64,000 bases of DNA, from the NCBI GenBank assembly GCA_003864495.1, contig ML133502.1, positions 682,001 through 746,000 on the forward strand, written 5' to 3'. Below are positions 13,826 through 27,500 of the stretch, piece after piece. The notes beneath the pieces are model-generated. The model worked only from the letters and a program-made list of their open reading frames with translations, was not told where the DNA came from and ran no database searches. Both the position numbers and the translations under genes were made by a program. The number at the start of each line of letters is the position of its first letter. Positions within the stretch are counted from its first letter, which is position 1. Source of the DNA: Nemopilema nomurai (Eukaryota; Cnidaria; Scyphozoa; Rhizostomeae; Rhizostomatidae).

Positions 13826-14725
13826 ATGATTCATGTGGACATCATCTGGGCGGTTTTCATTATGATGGTGGGGACGGTCAGCGCCATCACGAACCTTATT
13901 CAAATGGTCATCTGCCAGTTGAAGGGACGAAAGAACTCCATTTTCGACGCGTCCATCATGAGTCTGAGTGCGGCCGACATGCTTGCGTCGGCGATGTTTC
14001 TGCTCCAAGGCCTGCGCAGGTTCCTGACCAGAAAGGGCATGCCCGTTCACTCGGTGATGCTTCGCTTCGCGTACACTGGCTGCTACTTCTCCGTGTCTTC
14101 CTCTTGTTTGCACATCATCTTCATCGCGGTGCAACGGTTCATCTTCATCCGCCTTCCCATTCGATCGAAGCGCTACCTCACCCTTCGTCGCGTTCTACTC
14201 GTCATACTGGCTATTTGGCTCATTTCTGCCGTTTTCGCCACCCTGAGTGCCTTCAAGTTGTTCCCGTCGCACGCGATGAGTTTCTACATCTTCGGCAGTG
14301 GTACCCTCATCGTCATTGCTTACACGCTCATCTGCATCCAGCTCAAAAAGGCCAGCCTGGCTGTCACAGATGTCAGTGGCTCCCGCTCCAGAAACGGAAC
14401 CTCGGCCAGAAATGAAGTCGCCGTCATGCACTCCTACGCCATCATGCTCACGTTCGTCCTCTGCACCTTCCCATACGGCGTTGCGAGGTTCTTCTCCCAC
14501 GAGTCGGTTATGTACATGGTATGTGACGTCATATTCGCTTTGAACCCTCTCCTCGATCCCATTCTTTACTTTTTCACGTCGTTTTCTCGTCGGCGACGCA
14601 GAAATAATGTCATTCGTTTCCAATTGGAAGTCAAAAGAGATGCAGTGGCTGCGAAGGCGAACTCTGCTATGAACGCGAACTCTGCTACGAAGGCGAACTA
14701 CGCTACAAAGGAGACAACTGTGTAG
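13826..14725 (+). CDS. Intronless class A (rhodopsin-like) GPCR
   Basis: A seven-transmembrane receptor of 299 residues from the ATG at 13826. The frame is open from 13763, but the extra 21 residues precede a good TM1 and look untranslated. Approximate helices: TM1 5-31, TM2 40-62 with the conserved Asp in LSAAD, TM3 78-102 ending in QRF instead of DRY, TM4 118-138 with its Trp, TM5 147-168, TM6 195-218 with CTFPY in place of CWxP, TM7 ending NPLLDPILYF. The second extracellular loop is very short and lacks the usual Cys. With the DPxxY in TM7 this recalls the melanocortin/adenosine-like group, but the ligand cannot be named. The tail has seven-residue repeats of the ANSATKA type, encoded by 21-bp DNA repeats. 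Single-exon structure is common among expanded invertebrate GPCRs. Confidence 0.9.
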   Translation: MIHVDIIWAVFIMMVGTVSAITNLIQMVICQLKGRKNSIFDASIMSLSAADMLASAMFLLQGLRRFLTRKGMPVHSVMLRFAYTGCYFSVSSSCLHIIFIAVQRFIFIRLPIRSKRYLTLRRVLLVILAIWLISAVFATLSAFKLFPSHAMSFYIFGSGTLIVIAYTLICIQLKKASLAVTDVSGSRSRNGTSARNEVAVMHSYAIMLTFVLCTFPYGVARFFSHESVMYMVCDVIFALNPLLDPILYFFTSFSRRRRRNNVIRFQLEVKRDAVAAKANSAMNANSATKANYATKETTV

Positions 14726-17700
14726 ATGCTACCATTCGATACACGGATAGCAGTACCTGCCACTAAATCGCCTTTGTTGAAACAGTGTTCGCTCGAAGAA
14801 GCAGGCCCTTAAAAGTCTTACGTAATTGCCGCTGAACTGTTTTGCTCGTAACCCGTCATAGATCTGGTTCGCTTTCAAATCACCGTAGCGAAGTCCATTT
14901 GACGAACACCTACCACCCCTCCCCGATGGTCACCCCCTCCCCGACGGACACCCCTTTCCCCGCCGGACACCCCCTCCTCCCCCGACGGACACCTCCCCTC
15001 CCCACTGTCCCATAAGATGTTCAAAGAAACCTTCTAAAAAAACCTCCAGTTGCAGTTATTCGTGGAAAAACAGGTTGATTCTGGAGAATGGCCTTTGAAG
15101 GCGGTGGCTTTGTTCTCAACGGTGCAAATAGGTCCTAATCCGATTTGGAATTCGTTCTTTTGCCTATGAAAATTGGACGGCTAATCCTGTACCGGTTAAA
15201 TTTTCCCAAAACCTCCTACTATGACTGTCACCCATTCATTTAATCATCCATCGCAAATCATTTAAAAGACATGTAAGACAAAGAAAGAGGAACACGGAAC
15301 ACTTGGGATGTAACTTTTTGCCGATGTAGACTGTTGATCTATCTCTGGACAATATTATATCTTGCTTTGTGAGCCAGACATGCATTTGGTGGTATTATTG
15401 CAACCAAAAGAGTTCATAGAAAGACAAGAAAATGCCAGAAGTCTGGTCCTGGTAATCCAGATGCTGTTGATGATGAAGTATCAACCCTGAACTCAAGACT
15501 GCAGCATATGTGCCAACAAGTATGCCGTCATTTTTGGCTCTGCAGAGATAATAAACATTTTCCACAATTTCTCTCCACATTCTCAAATTGTGCTTTTCTT
15601 TCTTTGAAACCAATCTTTGAATAATGATCATCAATTTTTCAAAAGTGGAAATATTACAGACATCCCACTTTCAGTCCAAAATCCAGGCCATTGATTGGAA
15701 AGCACTTGAAGTCAGACAAAACCCCGTGTTTGGAATCATTTGTTTTTGCTGTTGTCAAGGGTGATTGTAGCCTTCGTATGATACCTACAAAATACAAAAT
15801 TTGCTAAAAAGAATCACAACGACTAGTTCCATTGTTCTATACTGATATTTTCTTTGAAGGGCAAGCACCTGGCCGAAAATAATTCAGTTATTTTAACATT
15901 CCATTACTGATGGAACCGTTTATGTTCCTTTATCAAAAAAATGATAAAATTCTCAGAGGGAAAGCGTAGCAGGAACATAAATAAAGCCGTAGTTTTATCT
16001 TCTGCAATTTTATAAAACAGATATAGAAAAGCTATTTACAGCGTCCATGAAAATTGACGGCTCTACGGCTGGGAGCAGGGGAAGGTTTTGCTGTTAATGT
16101 CATATTAGAGGAAGGTTGATTAGCAGTTTTTATTATAAAGCATGAAAGTCATTGTAAACATTTTCTTAAAGGGGTAATGCGGAAGGTTTGAATTATTGAA
16201 ATTGCAGCCGGAGGAAGGTTATAGATTTTTCTGGATTTTGGCTATTTGAGCCAAAAAGTGAAACAGACAACAAAGAAGAAAATCGAATTGGAATTTGAAT
16301 TTAGATAAACTAGCAGCTTGCCAGTAAAGCCGCTGGGCGCTTCCAGCTGCCCTTGGCGTTTCAAACGCCTAATTAAGATTTCCTCGTTAACTGTTTTCTG
16401 TGAAAATGATTACCTATGTTTAAACAATATGTTGTTTTCCTTGCTCCTTGTAGCATGCGGGCTGTGAAGTAACCAATAACGGAGTGATATTTATCGCGTA
16501 TACATGCGTTTATTTTTCATTATCTCACGTCAAAATTAAATCACATAAGTGGCCACTTCATTATTCTTTGTGCAGTTGATTAAAGTTGCCTCAAAAGTAA
16601 CTTTTCACACCAGCTGCCACTTTTGAATTCACGCCCTTAGGTGTTTTATTCACAATACAATTATGTTGTTTTGCTGTGAATGTGATTATCCGGAATTGTT
16701 ATAGACTCTTGCGATATTCCTGAAGCACAACAGATGGCCTACTTTTCTTCTGCTATCTCTCCTCGACATACACAAACGCTTACAAACGTATTCGCTAACG
16801 TACGTTCATAGATCGTTAATAGACGTATGAAAACCAGAGTAAAAGGCTAAAAAATGCTTTTTCTACTTACCACTCCTCCGCATCTGTTCGGAAAGGTACA
16901 AATAAACTACAATGCATATAGATCTTTTGACCGATGTAATTAAGAGCTAGCATACTTCTGGTGGTGCCATGCAAAAATAATTAAATTTCACTCTCGTTGC
17001 TTCATTGTATTTTGCCATATTGTAAATGTCTTTGCATCGTGAAAGCCTTCTAATTATTGGCATTTTGTGGCACTGAAGAAGATGATGTTTGCCCAGACCT
17101 TTGAGTCATACCAAGAGTACCTGAATAATTATTTTAAAAAATGCTGCATCTACTTCGGAAATTATTCAAGTTGGCATGTGCCGAGGATTACTGACTAATG
17201 ATCAGCTCACTAAAAATTAAAAGGACCAAATCTAAATATTCATGAAGGTTAAATGCAAAGAGATTCGACAAAGTAATTTGAAAAACCTTTTCTATGAGCC
17301 ATCAATCGTTTTCGCTTTATATATTTGGAGAATCATTTATTAAGCATCATTTAAATGACTGCATCGAAGGACGTCAAATAAAATGAATCTAAATCATATT
17401 TGACAGAAAAATTGATTTCCCATATTCACAGATATTAAATTTAGCAAACATGTTTCAATTTTTCAATTTGTGGCCTTTAAGCAGAATGTAGGGCCAGGCA
17501 AGTGCATTTGCAAGCTGCATCTGTAACGGCGAAATATGTAAATGATGTTATCAAATGAGACGGGGAAAACAAAAGTTACTTGCAATGTTTTGGCTCCAAA
17601 AGCAAATTAGATTTTCCTTCAAGTCAAAAAGACAACATATTTATTACTTAAGTAAATCGATTGTTGACGTTTTTTAAAGTTCTAAAATGGGAGAGAATCC

Positions 17701-19241
17701 ACGATTTGACAGCTTGAGGTGCTTTGATAATCTTGCCTTTCTTTTGCCAACAGCCAAGATATCTCACGTCGCATTGCAAAGTATAATAGATAGAAGCAAC
17801 AGGCATGACCATATTCTTGTTTGCAAGTTCCAGTGACGAGAAACATCCTTAATTCCTAGATAGTGTTTGGTTTACCAAAGTAGGTGTACCAATGGCTTTT
17901 AACCACACCCACGAAGATTGCTATCGAAACGTCTTTGTCGTGGGTAATGATATGGAACTATGTTACAAAATCAGAAACATCACAAAAAATTGTAGATCAC
18001 AATTTATTCGTAAATTTATTTACGTACAAGACTTTGAGGAAGCTCTGGGACAGGGAATTCTACAATCTTAGAATAGCAGCCGAGGAATATAGTTGCTTTT
18101 GCAGTTTCTAATTTTACGTAAAATCGTGATCTCCCTTCTTTTCTATGTACACAAAGCTACTAACACCGTCTCATAGGCGTTTAAAAAATTCGTAATAGAA
18201 AAGTATAATTTACAGATTTTACGCCCCATTCTCCATTTCATGTATTGTAAATTTACAATTTACATAGCCTAGGGTTTCGGTCGTTACCCAGAAGTGAAAG
18301 AAGATTACAGTATACGAGTTTGCAAAATTTAAAGATGATCTAAACACATTTTGAAGCGATCGTTGCTACCGAAGGAAATTTCGTGAAGGAAATCTTAGTT
18401 TTCTCTAAGTCGATTGTTCATTCGTTTTCTAAGACTTCGATGTGCATGGTTTCTATCAAAATTCGACCAGGTTGTACACAAAACGACGATTCAGTCTAAG
18501 AAGGATTAGAGGTGCTGCTGTCTTGTTCAGCTGTTCTTCATGAGAGAATCGTTCTTTCGTGGAGAATATGATAGCTATCTACAAATCATATATTTTTTTC
18601 CCTTCATGTAGTTCCACTTTTAACTCAAATAATTCGTAACACAATAAATATTTTAAAGGAAAAAGGATCTGTCATTATTGGATACAGTGATTTATCTGAA
18701 AAGCTTTTATAAGAGTAAGTGTTAATAAGTTTAATCTATTCTGGGTAAATTTACAAAGCGTCCAGTAACTCGAATGTGATACGCTAAAAGTCGCTTTTTA
18801 TATGCGCTAGACATCGTGGAAGGAAGAGAAAAGGAGAGTTAATTTAGAGTTTGAAATCTATCAGAAATGCGAGAATATTCGAATTGAGTGACATGAAACC
18901 CAGTTAAGTTCAATGACGATCAGTGTTTCCAATAAATGCTTTGCTTTGAAGAGAGGGCGTCGTAGCCTTGCACTCAAGAAAATGGGCTGGTTATGTTTGG
19001 AGAATATTTTAGATTTCTTATTTGAATTAAGTTTGTCATTTTTTCAGCAATTATGGTACTTAACGGTGTCGTAAATCGCTATGACTCAAATCTCCTCATA
19101 GAGCCCCATTGACCAACATATAGAATCTTCTTTGTCGATAAAGACTGTTCTAAATCGAGTGTTCTAAATGTGTGTTAACTTGGCTTGCCTAAAAACATTA
19201 GGCCCATATTTAACTTTCTGTCGAGTCAATGCTAAGATTTA
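14726..19241. other. Gene-poor spacer between GPCR and desulfhydrase array
   Basis: About 4.5 kb of mostly AT-rich DNA. Short open frames exist (for example 17884-18111 +, 15395-15634 -), but none resembles a known family or is flanked by convincing splice sites. The only structured piece is the C-rich repeat at 14906-15005. Confidence 0.5.
14906..15005. repeat. C-rich degenerate tandem repeat
   Basis: Four to five imperfect copies of a unit like CACCCCCTCCCCGACGGA, strongly C-rich on the + strand, about 180 bp beyond the GPCR stop. The G-rich opposite strand has several runs of four or more G. Confidence 0.8.
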
Positions 19242-19611
19242 GGCTGCGTTTACAAGGGGATTTTGGAACAGTTATGTATGTTCTGTGTAGGTACGGATAG
19301 GCTTCCCGTTTACAAGGTGTCTTTGGAAACGCACTGCGCAGAACCCTTTCTTTTTATCCATTCACACAAGGCTAATTGTCTCCAGTCGAACTTCATCTTG
19401 CCTTATTTCTAGGCGTACCTGGCGAGAACCGTTCTGGGTGTTCACATGAGAACTTTCCAGTACGGTGCTTTACTGAACCCATTTTCTAGGTGGACCCATT
19501 TGGTTACGGCTAGTGGTTCGGTTTGGAACGGTTCCATCGGTTCCCGTGTAAACGCAAGGCCTATACTTACATATTCGGGTACGGTTCAATTTAGACCGTG
19601 TAAAAGCAGCC
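19242..19611. mobile_element. PIF/Harbinger-like MITE, 370 bp
   Basis: Terminal inverted repeats begin GGCTGCGTTTACAAG on the left and end TGTAAAAGCAGCC on the right. A TTA triplet flanks both sides (19239-19241 and 19612-19614), fitting the 3-bp TWA target duplication of PIF/Harbinger elements. No transposase is encoded, so it is non-autonomous. Confidence 0.75.
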
Positions 19612-19893
19612 TTAGCCATCCGATACATTTCTACCACTGCGTAGGAGACTTCGCAGCGTCGTGGGCTCAAGGCCGCCAGGATTTCATGACTTTTGAGATT
19701 GTGCGAGCTCGGTCGGTTGCTGAGAAAGTCGGTAAAGTGGCCATACTAAAAAGGTTTGGTATCCATCGTGTGTGTCCTTATTGAACTCAATCGCATGGTA
19801 CTTTTTGCAAAGACAAGTCGCAGAAGTCAAAGTTAATGAAGCGCTTAAGCAAAACATAAACAATGTCTTCTAGAAATTGTAACATTTTCTGTA

Positions 19894-20032
19894 GAATTTC
19901 ATGACCAGTAGGATTTCAAGACCAGTAGGATTTCAATACCAGTAGGATTTCAAGACCGGTAAGATTTCAAGACCGGTATAATTTCACGACCGGTGGGTTT
20001 TCATAACCGGTGGAGTTTCACGGCAGTTGATA
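19894..20032. repeat. 17-bp degenerate tandem repeat upstream of the spare first exon
   Basis: Eight or so units of the form GATTTCAAGACCAGTAG, drifting to ACGACCGGTGG at the right end. It stops about 30 bp before the ATG at 20064, so it would lie in the promoter or 5' UTR of that exon. Confidence 0.85.
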
Positions 20033-20063
20033 TTCGTCAGTCCCAAACTGGATAGCACTGGAT

Positions 20064-20138
20064 ATGGAGCGTTTGCAGCCATTTTTAGCTCCATCATGGG
20101 CCTCAGAGCTACAGATGTTGCCAGAATACAGAGTTAAC
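20064..20138 (+). CDS. Spare first exon of D-cysteine desulfhydrase (exon 1 duplicate)
   Basis: The 25 codons starting [16 protein letters not shown] give a peptide identical to the one encoded at 21582-21656, ending in AAC and a GTGAGA donor in the same phase. The DNA copies differ at only a couple of positions, while the flanking sequence is unrelated on both sides. It could be an alternative first exon and promoter for copy A, or the orphan start of a lost tandem gene. Which of the two is used cannot be told from sequence. Confidence 0.65.
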
Positions 20139-21353
20139 GTGAGAGCTACAAATAAAATATTTTTTCCAATTGTGCGTAAGGAAAACTTGTCGTTTTTAAA
20201 AATTTGGCTGACCCAAAGCTCCTATTCTAGTTCGAATTTTAAAAGTGCTGGAATTTTGGCGGGACTTTGTAGATGGCGTGAGCATATTCGCAAGTTCAGG
20301 TCTACAAGAAAATAAGAGGGGGAATGTCAAAGGGTCAGTAGTAATATTTGAGATTTTGTTACAATGAAGAAAACAGAGAGTTTTGGGAAACTGGGTGGTT
20401 GACAGTTGGCCATTTAATTGCTGAAATTGCATACAAAGCTAGCAACAGCCAATCAAAACTAGGCCGTCCATTGGCGTGAACTCACCAGAAATGGTCCCGA
20501 AGTGTACACTAGAGTAGCGTTCTCTTGCTACGAGTGACAGGGTTAACCAGTATGTGAATGTGTGTGTGCAATAATGCTTTCCGGCGAATTCGGACAATCC
20601 GGAGAGGATAATCCGATTAACCTCATGTCATGCACGTCGAGGATTTTTTTGACTGCATCAACGAATGACAGGTCGGTTAGGGTCAGGGAACGCTCTACTA
20701 AATATATGACATCTAGCAAAACATTGTACCTCTCCGGATTGTCCAATTCGCCATGTTTTCCATTATGGTATATATTGAATTCACGCACTTTATAGATTGC
20801 AGATAATTGTCAATGACCCAGTCCTTCCAAAATTCAACAATCGAAAGTTCCAGATGTTTTGAATATGTTAATATATGTAGTAATGAATTATCATTTAGCT
20901 TTGATACCATTATCTTAAAAACCCGTCAAAACAAAAGCTTTGGTAAACTGGAAGATAAATTTGCGGCTTTTAGAGGGTGGAAATTTCGAGGGTTACAGTT
21001 ACAGAGGCATCCAATGAACCATGTAAACATGCTTTTCATTCTGTTAAATCGGTGGTTGCTTGTATTACAGCAACGTTCCCACTATTAGAAAGAGAGAGAT
21101 GGATGGCCGAGAAGACATAATTCATTCTTTGACTTGCGTCTCCTTGTTTGCGGAACCCAGGGCCATGGAGTTTCCTAATAAAGATAGACCATGCACTCTA
21201 TTCAAAAGAAAAATATGCCACTTTCCTTAGAGTTGATATAATTTGTTTAATGTTTAACCGCGTGTCTTGCACAAGACAGAAGAAACGAGCAAGCGGCGGC
21301 TGGATGGCTGGCTGCGAGGCCTCATGCATAATATCATGAATTATTACCTGTAA

Positions 21354-21506
21354 AGCCCAATCTCCACTAGGCGGAAAATTGTCGAGCCGCGAAAAGTGGG
21401 ATCACTTTCTACTTTTCGCTAGTCGGCATTTTCCGCCGCGACAATTTCAATTAGATCGCAGGAAATTTCTCCGCCTCGATATTTTCCGCCTAGTGGAGAT
21501 TGGGCT
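21354..21506. mobile_element. Near-palindromic MITE, 153 bp
   Basis: Ends are AGCCCAATCTCCACTAGGCG and its reverse complement, with TAA on both sides (21351-21353, 21507-21509). Much of the element can fold on itself. It sits 75 bp upstream of the copy A start codon at 21582. The 3-bp TAA duplication suggests a PIF/Harbinger-type origin. Confidence 0.75.
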
Positions 21507-21581
21507 TAACTTGCTGCTTTGAATTTTCTCTCCGATCAAAGCATTCGGCGTCTGTAGAGGATCTTCAAATCCTTGCAAGAT

Positions 21582-24500
21582 ATGGAGCGTTTGCAGCCAT
21601 TTTTAGCTCCATCATGGGCCTCAGAGCTACAGATGTTGCCGGAATACAGAGTCAACGTGGGTATATTAAGTATATCTCCCATTTACCTCCAACTCTGTTT
21701 ATGCATTTCAAGTTGCTCTTTCGCCTCCATATTGATTCAAGACTGGAGACGTATCTGCACAACAGCATTACAGTGAAACTGCCTGGGCGCGTAAAGGTTC
21801 CAACACAAGTCAATGTCGTAGGAGTGTCTTTTTTGGCACATTTCCTTTGTGTTGTGGCACCTTTTAAATGGCCCCGACTAGCCCAAAAAGTAACAGGCTG
21901 AAGAAGCTTTAACAAATTTGCAGCGTTAAACAAGCGTAAGTCGATGAAAACGATGAAAAAATTTCACTGCAGCCGCAAATTTCGGTCTGGTCTAAAAAGG
22001 AATCAAAATATTCAAACAAAGTAACTCGCGACCGAACGGTCCAAACAACATGGCTTTTTCAATAGAGCCTAATTTAAAGATGAAGATTTCATTTCTGTAG
22101 TTCATTGTTGCGAAAGATCCGTAAAAAGCGAGATACAAAATTGATGATGTCAACATGGATCGGATGGAAAAGAGAATCATAAACGATTTCGAGTCAAATT
22201 CAATATGGCGTTCTGCGGATGGAAAACCGATGAGCGACCGGGCAGAGTTTTTAGGATAATAATTATAGGGGCTTAGGGGCTGATAATATGACCTTGGAGT
22301 GTGTGCTACAGTTGATCTCAACAACTACAGCGAATGTACACAGAACGCGTTGCTGTCAGGAGAACTCACTCAGCTAATTTTTTTAAGAGAAATCTTGTAA
22401 CCCCGGTGCAAAATGTTTAAAACGTGGATTGATATGAAGAGAGTGTGTATTTTTCTTTGCGTTTTCTATCTTTTGCTATTTATTTTGAATTAAAACGGTG
22501 CTTTTTTAACGAGTTTTGCTTATTTGCTTCCGTAGCTACGGAGGAGCCACGCATCAAACTAACGTAAAAGAAAAACATTGCGATTTATACTGCTGAAATT
22601 ACCGTAGTTGAATAAAAAGGCATCTTAAAGGTAGATTGAAGCATGCCAAATCCGATTCTGCTGTTTGTTTTAAGATATCAGTCCATTGTTTGGAGTTATT
22701 AACGATTTTCCTATATGACCCCAGATTTTCCCATTTGACCCCGTATCCTAATTGACACGTAGCGCTACCATCCCTGTTCTTTAAATCAGAAATATCACAC
22801 AGCTATAATCGGAATATTTTTCATGGAATTTAATTAAATTTAATTGACCATCAGAAATCTATTTATTGTAAGCATTCTTGTAGTGACATTGTCTAGCACC
22901 ATACACATTATCCTTTTCTGCTCACTAGGGGCATGCCAAGGTAGAGGGTGTGTCACTTTTTGTAGAAGCCATCAGTAATTTTTTGCCTCTTGGTAAAAGT
23001 TGAAACAACCCTAACACTAAAACTAACACTAATCCTGATTGATATATAGTATTAATTATATGATGCAAGAGGTGCACAACTGTAGTAGCCCTGAAAAGAG
23101 CACTGTCTTTCTCTCTCTGTGCACTTGGCCTCACTTAAAGATATGAAATCAAAACACAATCCATTGAAGTTCAGGAAAGAAAATTTGTAAATTCCTCTTT
23201 GAGGTGCTTAAGCATGCACTGCAGATTTCAGTAAAGATTGAATATGAAACATGTTTCATATTTTGTGCAAAACTGTTATCAGTCATTGAATCAAGTTATT
23301 AATTGGCTTTATTGCATTCTTTTCCTCTTTATGACAAGCCTTCTTTTCACAAATTTTGATTTGGATAGAAGTGAACCTCGAATTTTTACAGTTTTATTTT
23401 GTTACAAGTGATTGTGAAATTTTACACTGTAAAACTTCTCTGTCAAAATCCTTTCTTTAAATCACATATGAGGTTCCACTTTGCATATCATGCATCTGCA
23501 TGTCAAATATTTGTATTTGTTTCTACATAGCTTCCAAAGGTAGTTTTAAGACACTGAGAAGCTGAAGCCTATCAAGCAGTGTCCTGGTCCTTCTTCTCGA
23601 TGTGACCGCACCTTGTGATTCCTTATGCCTGGAATTATGGAGAGCTGGCAACTCTCCTCACTTTGTGTGCAAGTTTGGTCATGCCAGGGACTTGAACCCA
23701 AACCTTGGGTCTGTAGTCAGCGCCTCTAACCAGTGAGTCATCCTTGCACATAGCCATCATGTCATTAGATATCACTCAAAGTTGGAATAACTAGGCCACA
23801 CCCTAAATTCTGTGACCAAAAACTTGAAGCCTTCAGGGCAACTTGCAAAAGTTTCATGCAGTGTGAAAGCAGAATTTTCATGTCTCGTGGGGTTTTGAAT
23901 AGTAAATCTGAAATAAGCACCCACAAATTAGCATCTTTTTCACCTTTATTTATGTTTATATTGCATTTTTTCAAGTGCTAGTATTTTTGTTATTTTTTGG
24001 CATCGCTTTTATAATGATGATTATTGATAACTGTTTGACTGATTATGATTACTGAATGATGATTTTCTGATTATGATGATGATTTCTGATTATGATTACT
24101 GATGATGATTTCTGATTATGATTACTGATGTGATTACTGATGATGATTACTGATGATGATTACTGATGATGATTTCTGATTATGATTACTGATGATGATT
24201 TCTGATTATCATTACTGATGATGATTTCTGATTATTATTACTGATGATGATTTCTGATTATGATTACTGATGATGATTACTGATGATGATTACTGATGAT
24301 GATTACTGATGATGGTTTCTGATTATGATTACTGATGATGATTTCTGATGATGATTACTGATGATGATTACTGATGATGATTTCTGATTATGATTACTGA
24401 TGATGATTCCTGATTATGATTACTGATGATGATTTCTGATTATGATTACTGATGATGATTTCTGATGATGATTACTGATGATGATTTCTGATTATCATTA

Positions 24501-27500
24501 CTGATGATGATTTCTGATTATGATTACTGATGATGATTTCTGATGATTATTACTGATGATGATTACTGATTATCATTACTGATGATGATTTCTGATTATC
24601 ATTACTGATGATGATTTCTGATGATGATTACTGATGATGGTTTCTGATTATGATTACTGATGATGATTTCTGATGATGATTACTGATGATGATTACTGAT
24701 GATGATTTCTGATTATGATTACTGATGATGATTCCTGATTATGATTACTGATGATGATTTCTGATTATGATTACTGATGATGATTTCTGATGATGATTAT
24801 GATGATGATGATGATTGATTATGATTACTGATGATGATTTCTGATGATGATTACTGATGATGATTTCTGATTATCATTACTGATGATGATTTCTGATTAT
24901 CATTACTGATGATGATTTCTGATTATCATTACTGATGATGATTTCTGATTATCATTACTGATGATGATTTCTGATTATCATTACTGATGATGATTTCTGA
25001 TTATCATTACTGATGATGATTTCTGATTATCATTACTGATGATGATTTCTGATTATCATTACTGATGATGATTTATGATTATGATTACTGATGATGATTT
25101 CTGATGATGACTACTGATGATGATTACTGATGATGATTACTGATGATGATTTCTGATTATCATTACTGATGATGATATCTGATTATGATTACTGATGATG
25201 ATTTCTGATTATCATTACTGATGATGATTTCTGATTATCATTACTGATGATGATTTCTGATAACTGTAAGCGATGCTATGTGGTTAAGTCTGCTGTTTCT
25301 TCGAGAGATTCTCGTGATAACAAGAGAAGAGTTTACATGCATCTTAGTTGCATGTCATGTTTTGAAATAGAATTATCTTTAGTCCAGTAACGGCTATTGG
25401 TATTAGAAAGCGGGGAGAGGTGTGTGGCAAAATGTGAATATTATGATTCCCTTTCTTTTTCTTTCTACATCGCCTTTAAAAATATTTTGCTCCACAAAAA
25501 AGTTTCACCGGTCGTTATATGGATGTTTTTGTTGCGGATTAGCTGGGGACGAAACAATAAACTTACGCAATTTTGATATGGCAAGTGTACTACCTTTCAT
25601 TGACTTTAAAGAGGGTCATTAAAGGAACTTGGACCCTTTTGTCTAAATATTTTATTATCTTTTAGCTCAAGATAATATATAATATTTAAAGCTCAAGAGA
25701 AATTTTTTTCGATCTTGATAAATCTTGGTAGACTGCAGTAATTCTAAATGACAGAGCAAAATAAATGTATGATTTTCTGTATAGATATTGTAGGCCTTTT
25801 CTGGGAACGTGGGTTGTAGTTTAGTATGCAAAATAAATTTGCGAGGGCTTTTTTCCGCCTGCGCAGATTTTGAAACCAACGTTTTCATTTAATCCGCAAA
25901 TTTTAGCTTCAACATCATGTTTTAACCACTTGTGAATAACAGCTTGGTCTTCATCAAATGGCGTTACAAGTGAGAGATGTTCGCTTTCTTAAATAGAACA
26001 CGTTAAAAGGGATTGTAGTATATCTCAAACTTGCTAATTGAATATTTGATTTGGTTGCACTAAAGGAACAACATATACTGAACCTCTTGCGGCGGGGAAG
26101 CTGAAGGGTGTTCGAATTTCGATCTTCAATCAAGATTTGGTCGTTTAATTAAATCTTTCAAAATTGAAAGTACCCTTTAGATTCACAGGTGGAAGTGGAA
26201 GTTGCTATTTTTTAATTGTAAATATTGAAACTTGGAAAAATGACAACACTTTTGCAAGGGCTTATACCACACGTTGAAACGTAGCCTAATTGGCGAGAGC
26301 TTTTTAGGTCACGTGGTATTTTCTTCCGGAGAGACCTGGTATCGAGATAGTCGTAGGCAGTTAGGATTTATTTGAACTAAAATATTGAGTTCCATTTCAG
26401 TTGTGGCGTTTCTTTGCTGACAAGTGCTGACAAAATTGTCATGAAATTATGGCAAATTTATTAGATGAGTTTTATTTTGTTGACCAATGACCATAATTGT
26501 CATGTTGACAATACGTTAACCAGTGTCATCTGTATTTACAGCTTGCTCAAAAAAACACTCCAATTCATGAATGGTCTTTGCCTGGTGTTCCAGATGGCTT
26601 CAAGGTTTCCATAAAAAGAGATGACATGACCGGAAGTGTCCTGGGCGGAAACAAGGTAAGCTGGTGTCAGCATTTACCATGTTCTGAGTGCACTTTCAAA
26701 TTTCGCATTTCCAGGATCAATGCGACAGGTCAGAAGACCTTACTAAGGTGCAATGAATCAGTCAAAAAGTTGACAACAATCAGTCAAGATAATGAAGCCA
26801 ATGAAGTTTACCAAAATTGATAGCGTACGTGCTCTCGTTTCCCCTGCTCTCTCTTTGTTGAGAGAAACTCCTTTTGCACATAGAGATATCGTATTACGCC
26901 CCGTTTTAATGATCTTGAACCAAATAGTTTGACAGAAGATTCTGGATAGTAGTGTCTAGAGGGAGGGCCCACGCCAGTGGGAAGCAGGGGGGCAGGGGGC
27001 GTCATGGCGCGCTTTTTCGCGAAGAAAATAATTTCAATATGATCATAAAAAGTAGCAGATTCGAGCTACTTAATTCAAGTTCAATTCATTTGCCATGATT
27101 CCCCTCCCCCTCCCCCAATTTTAAGTTTGTGGTGTATGCCATGAGAGGCTCTTGAATGAGGGATCGGCCAGCGCAAAATGTCAGAATTCAGGTACAAATA
27201 GCCATCTATAATGAGACAAAAAGTAAAGTCAGGTTGCAATGACAAAGTAGGTATCATGAATTAAACAAAATCATTTCAACTCAACGAGCGCAAATTTCGG
27301 CACTATTTTCATTGCTTAGCCCTCTTTGCCATGTTGTTGACGATAATGAGCTTTTTCTCAAGGACGACCCTCAGTTTTGCTTGGAACATATGGGTCTCTA
27401 CTGTTGAGTTGCAGAAGTCCCAGATTAAGACATGATAAACATGAATTCAGTGACGTTTTGTGTGATTTGCTTTTACATGGAAGTGCTGAACGGAAAATCT

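Noticed and set aside
23685..23752. tRNA gene on the minus strand
   Set aside because: A- and B-box-like sequences are present, but no acceptor stem or full cloverleaf forms, so it was called SINE-like.
24034..25262. CRISPR-like array
   Set aside because: Repeats are contiguous with no unique spacers and the context is a eukaryotic intron.
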